A stretch of DNA of 6,119 bases from Mariniphaga sp. Its GTDB lineage: Bacteria > Bacteroidota > Bacteroidia > Bacteroidales > Prolixibacteraceae. The notes under the pieces were generated by a model, which was given only the letters and a program-made list of their open reading frames with translations, was not told where the DNA came from and did no database searches. The translations under genes were made by a program, and so were the position numbers. The DNA lies in assembly GCA_013203525.1 (NCBI GenBank), contig JABMQB010000614.1:1-6119 (forward strand). Direction: 5' to 3'. Below are positions 5,918 to 6,119 of the stretch, in pieces (the first letter of the stretch is position 1; the number at the start of each line of letters is the position of its first letter).

Positions 5918-6119
5918 ATGATCCTTTTTTTTAAAACTCCACAGGAGTCAATCATTGCTGTTGGTTCCCAAAAAAGAATTAGTGAAGATTTTGTTTCCAG
6001 GTTAAACTGGCTGTTTGGAGGTGCAGAATTATTGCAGCTTGAGGTTATGAAAGGCTGGTTTATTGGTCCTCGTAAAGAGATGTTAACACCCTGGAGTACT
6101 AATGCGGTTGAAATTACCC
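5918..6119 (+). CDS. purL: Phosphoribosylformylglycinamidine synthase, N-terminal part (cut by window end)
   Basis: The first 67 codons from ATG 5918 read MILFFKTPQESIIAV, then WLFGGAELLQLEVMKGWFIGPRKEMLTPWSTNAVEIT (shown in fragments: WLFGGAE at 31-37, GWFIGPRKEM at 46-55, TPWSTNAVEIT at 57-67). This is the N-terminal domain of the long single-chain FGAM synthase, in which GPRxEMxTPWSTNAVEI is a family hallmark. The whole enzyme (about 1,200-1,300 residues in this form) uses ATP and glutamine to convert FGAR to FGAM in purine synthesis, in the cytoplasm. The start is set by this conserved opening; no Shine-Dalgarno sequence is present. A short upstream frame ends in an ATGA overlap with this start codon. 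No PurR-like operator or purine riboswitch was recognised upstream. The frame is open to the window edge. Confidence 0.93.
   Translation, partial: MILFFKTPQESIIAVGSQKRISEDFVSRLNWLFGGAELLQLEVMKGWFIGPRKEMLTPWSTNAVEIT

Overview
The window looks like an ordinary chromosomal stretch of a low-GC Bacteroidetes (Bacteroidota) bacterium, possibly an anaerobic or facultative member of the Marinilabiliales/Prolixibacteraceae type. The evidence is: several close matches to the Bacteroidetes -7 promoter element TAnnTTTG, start codons without a Shine-Dalgarno sequence, a PurL N-terminus of the form common in that phylum, and intergenic palindromic repeats of a kind I recall from such genomes. The finer taxonomic placement is inference only.

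Layout from left to right. Positions 1-41 (minus) are the first 13 codons of a gene that begins like an ABC-transporter ATPase. Positions 53-923 (minus) hold a secreted alpha/beta-hydrolase (esterase D/IroE-like fold) broken by one extra base near 383-388. Positions 1029-2210 (minus) encode a DUF362-domain protein with a C-terminal four-cysteine set suited to an Fe-S cluster. Divergent from it, 2453-3001 (plus) encodes an exported, cysteine-type glutathione peroxidase-like thiol peroxidase that ends at a clear rho-independent terminator. Positions 3002-3713 are a gene-free convergent gap filled with small repeats: a degenerate 7-base tandem array, a perfect 10-bp inverted repeat, and two 68-69 bp palindromic elements. 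The gap ends at a minus-strand terminator-like hairpin. Positions 3714-4118 and 4200-5510 (both minus) are a likely two-gene unit, a CoA-transferase of the 4-hydroxybutyrate/acetate type followed by methylmalonyl-CoA epimerase. After a 407-bp divergent promoter region, purL starts at 5918 (plus) and runs off the window.

How the genes work together: the CoA-transferase/epimerase pair fits acyl-CoA metabolism, plausibly the succinate-propionate branch, where the epimerase interconverts the methylmalonyl-CoA epimers and the transferase moves CoA between acids such as acetate, propionate, succinate or 4-hydroxybutyrate. The other genes (peroxidase, DUF362 protein, esterase, purL) show no obvious shared pathway.

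I found no CRISPR array, rRNA, tRNA, transposase, phage gene or convincing new multi-gene system. The points most worth a second look are the frameshifted esterase, the cluster of palindromic elements at 3162-3495, and mini-ORFs that end in an ATGA overlap with the start codons of both plus-strand genes.
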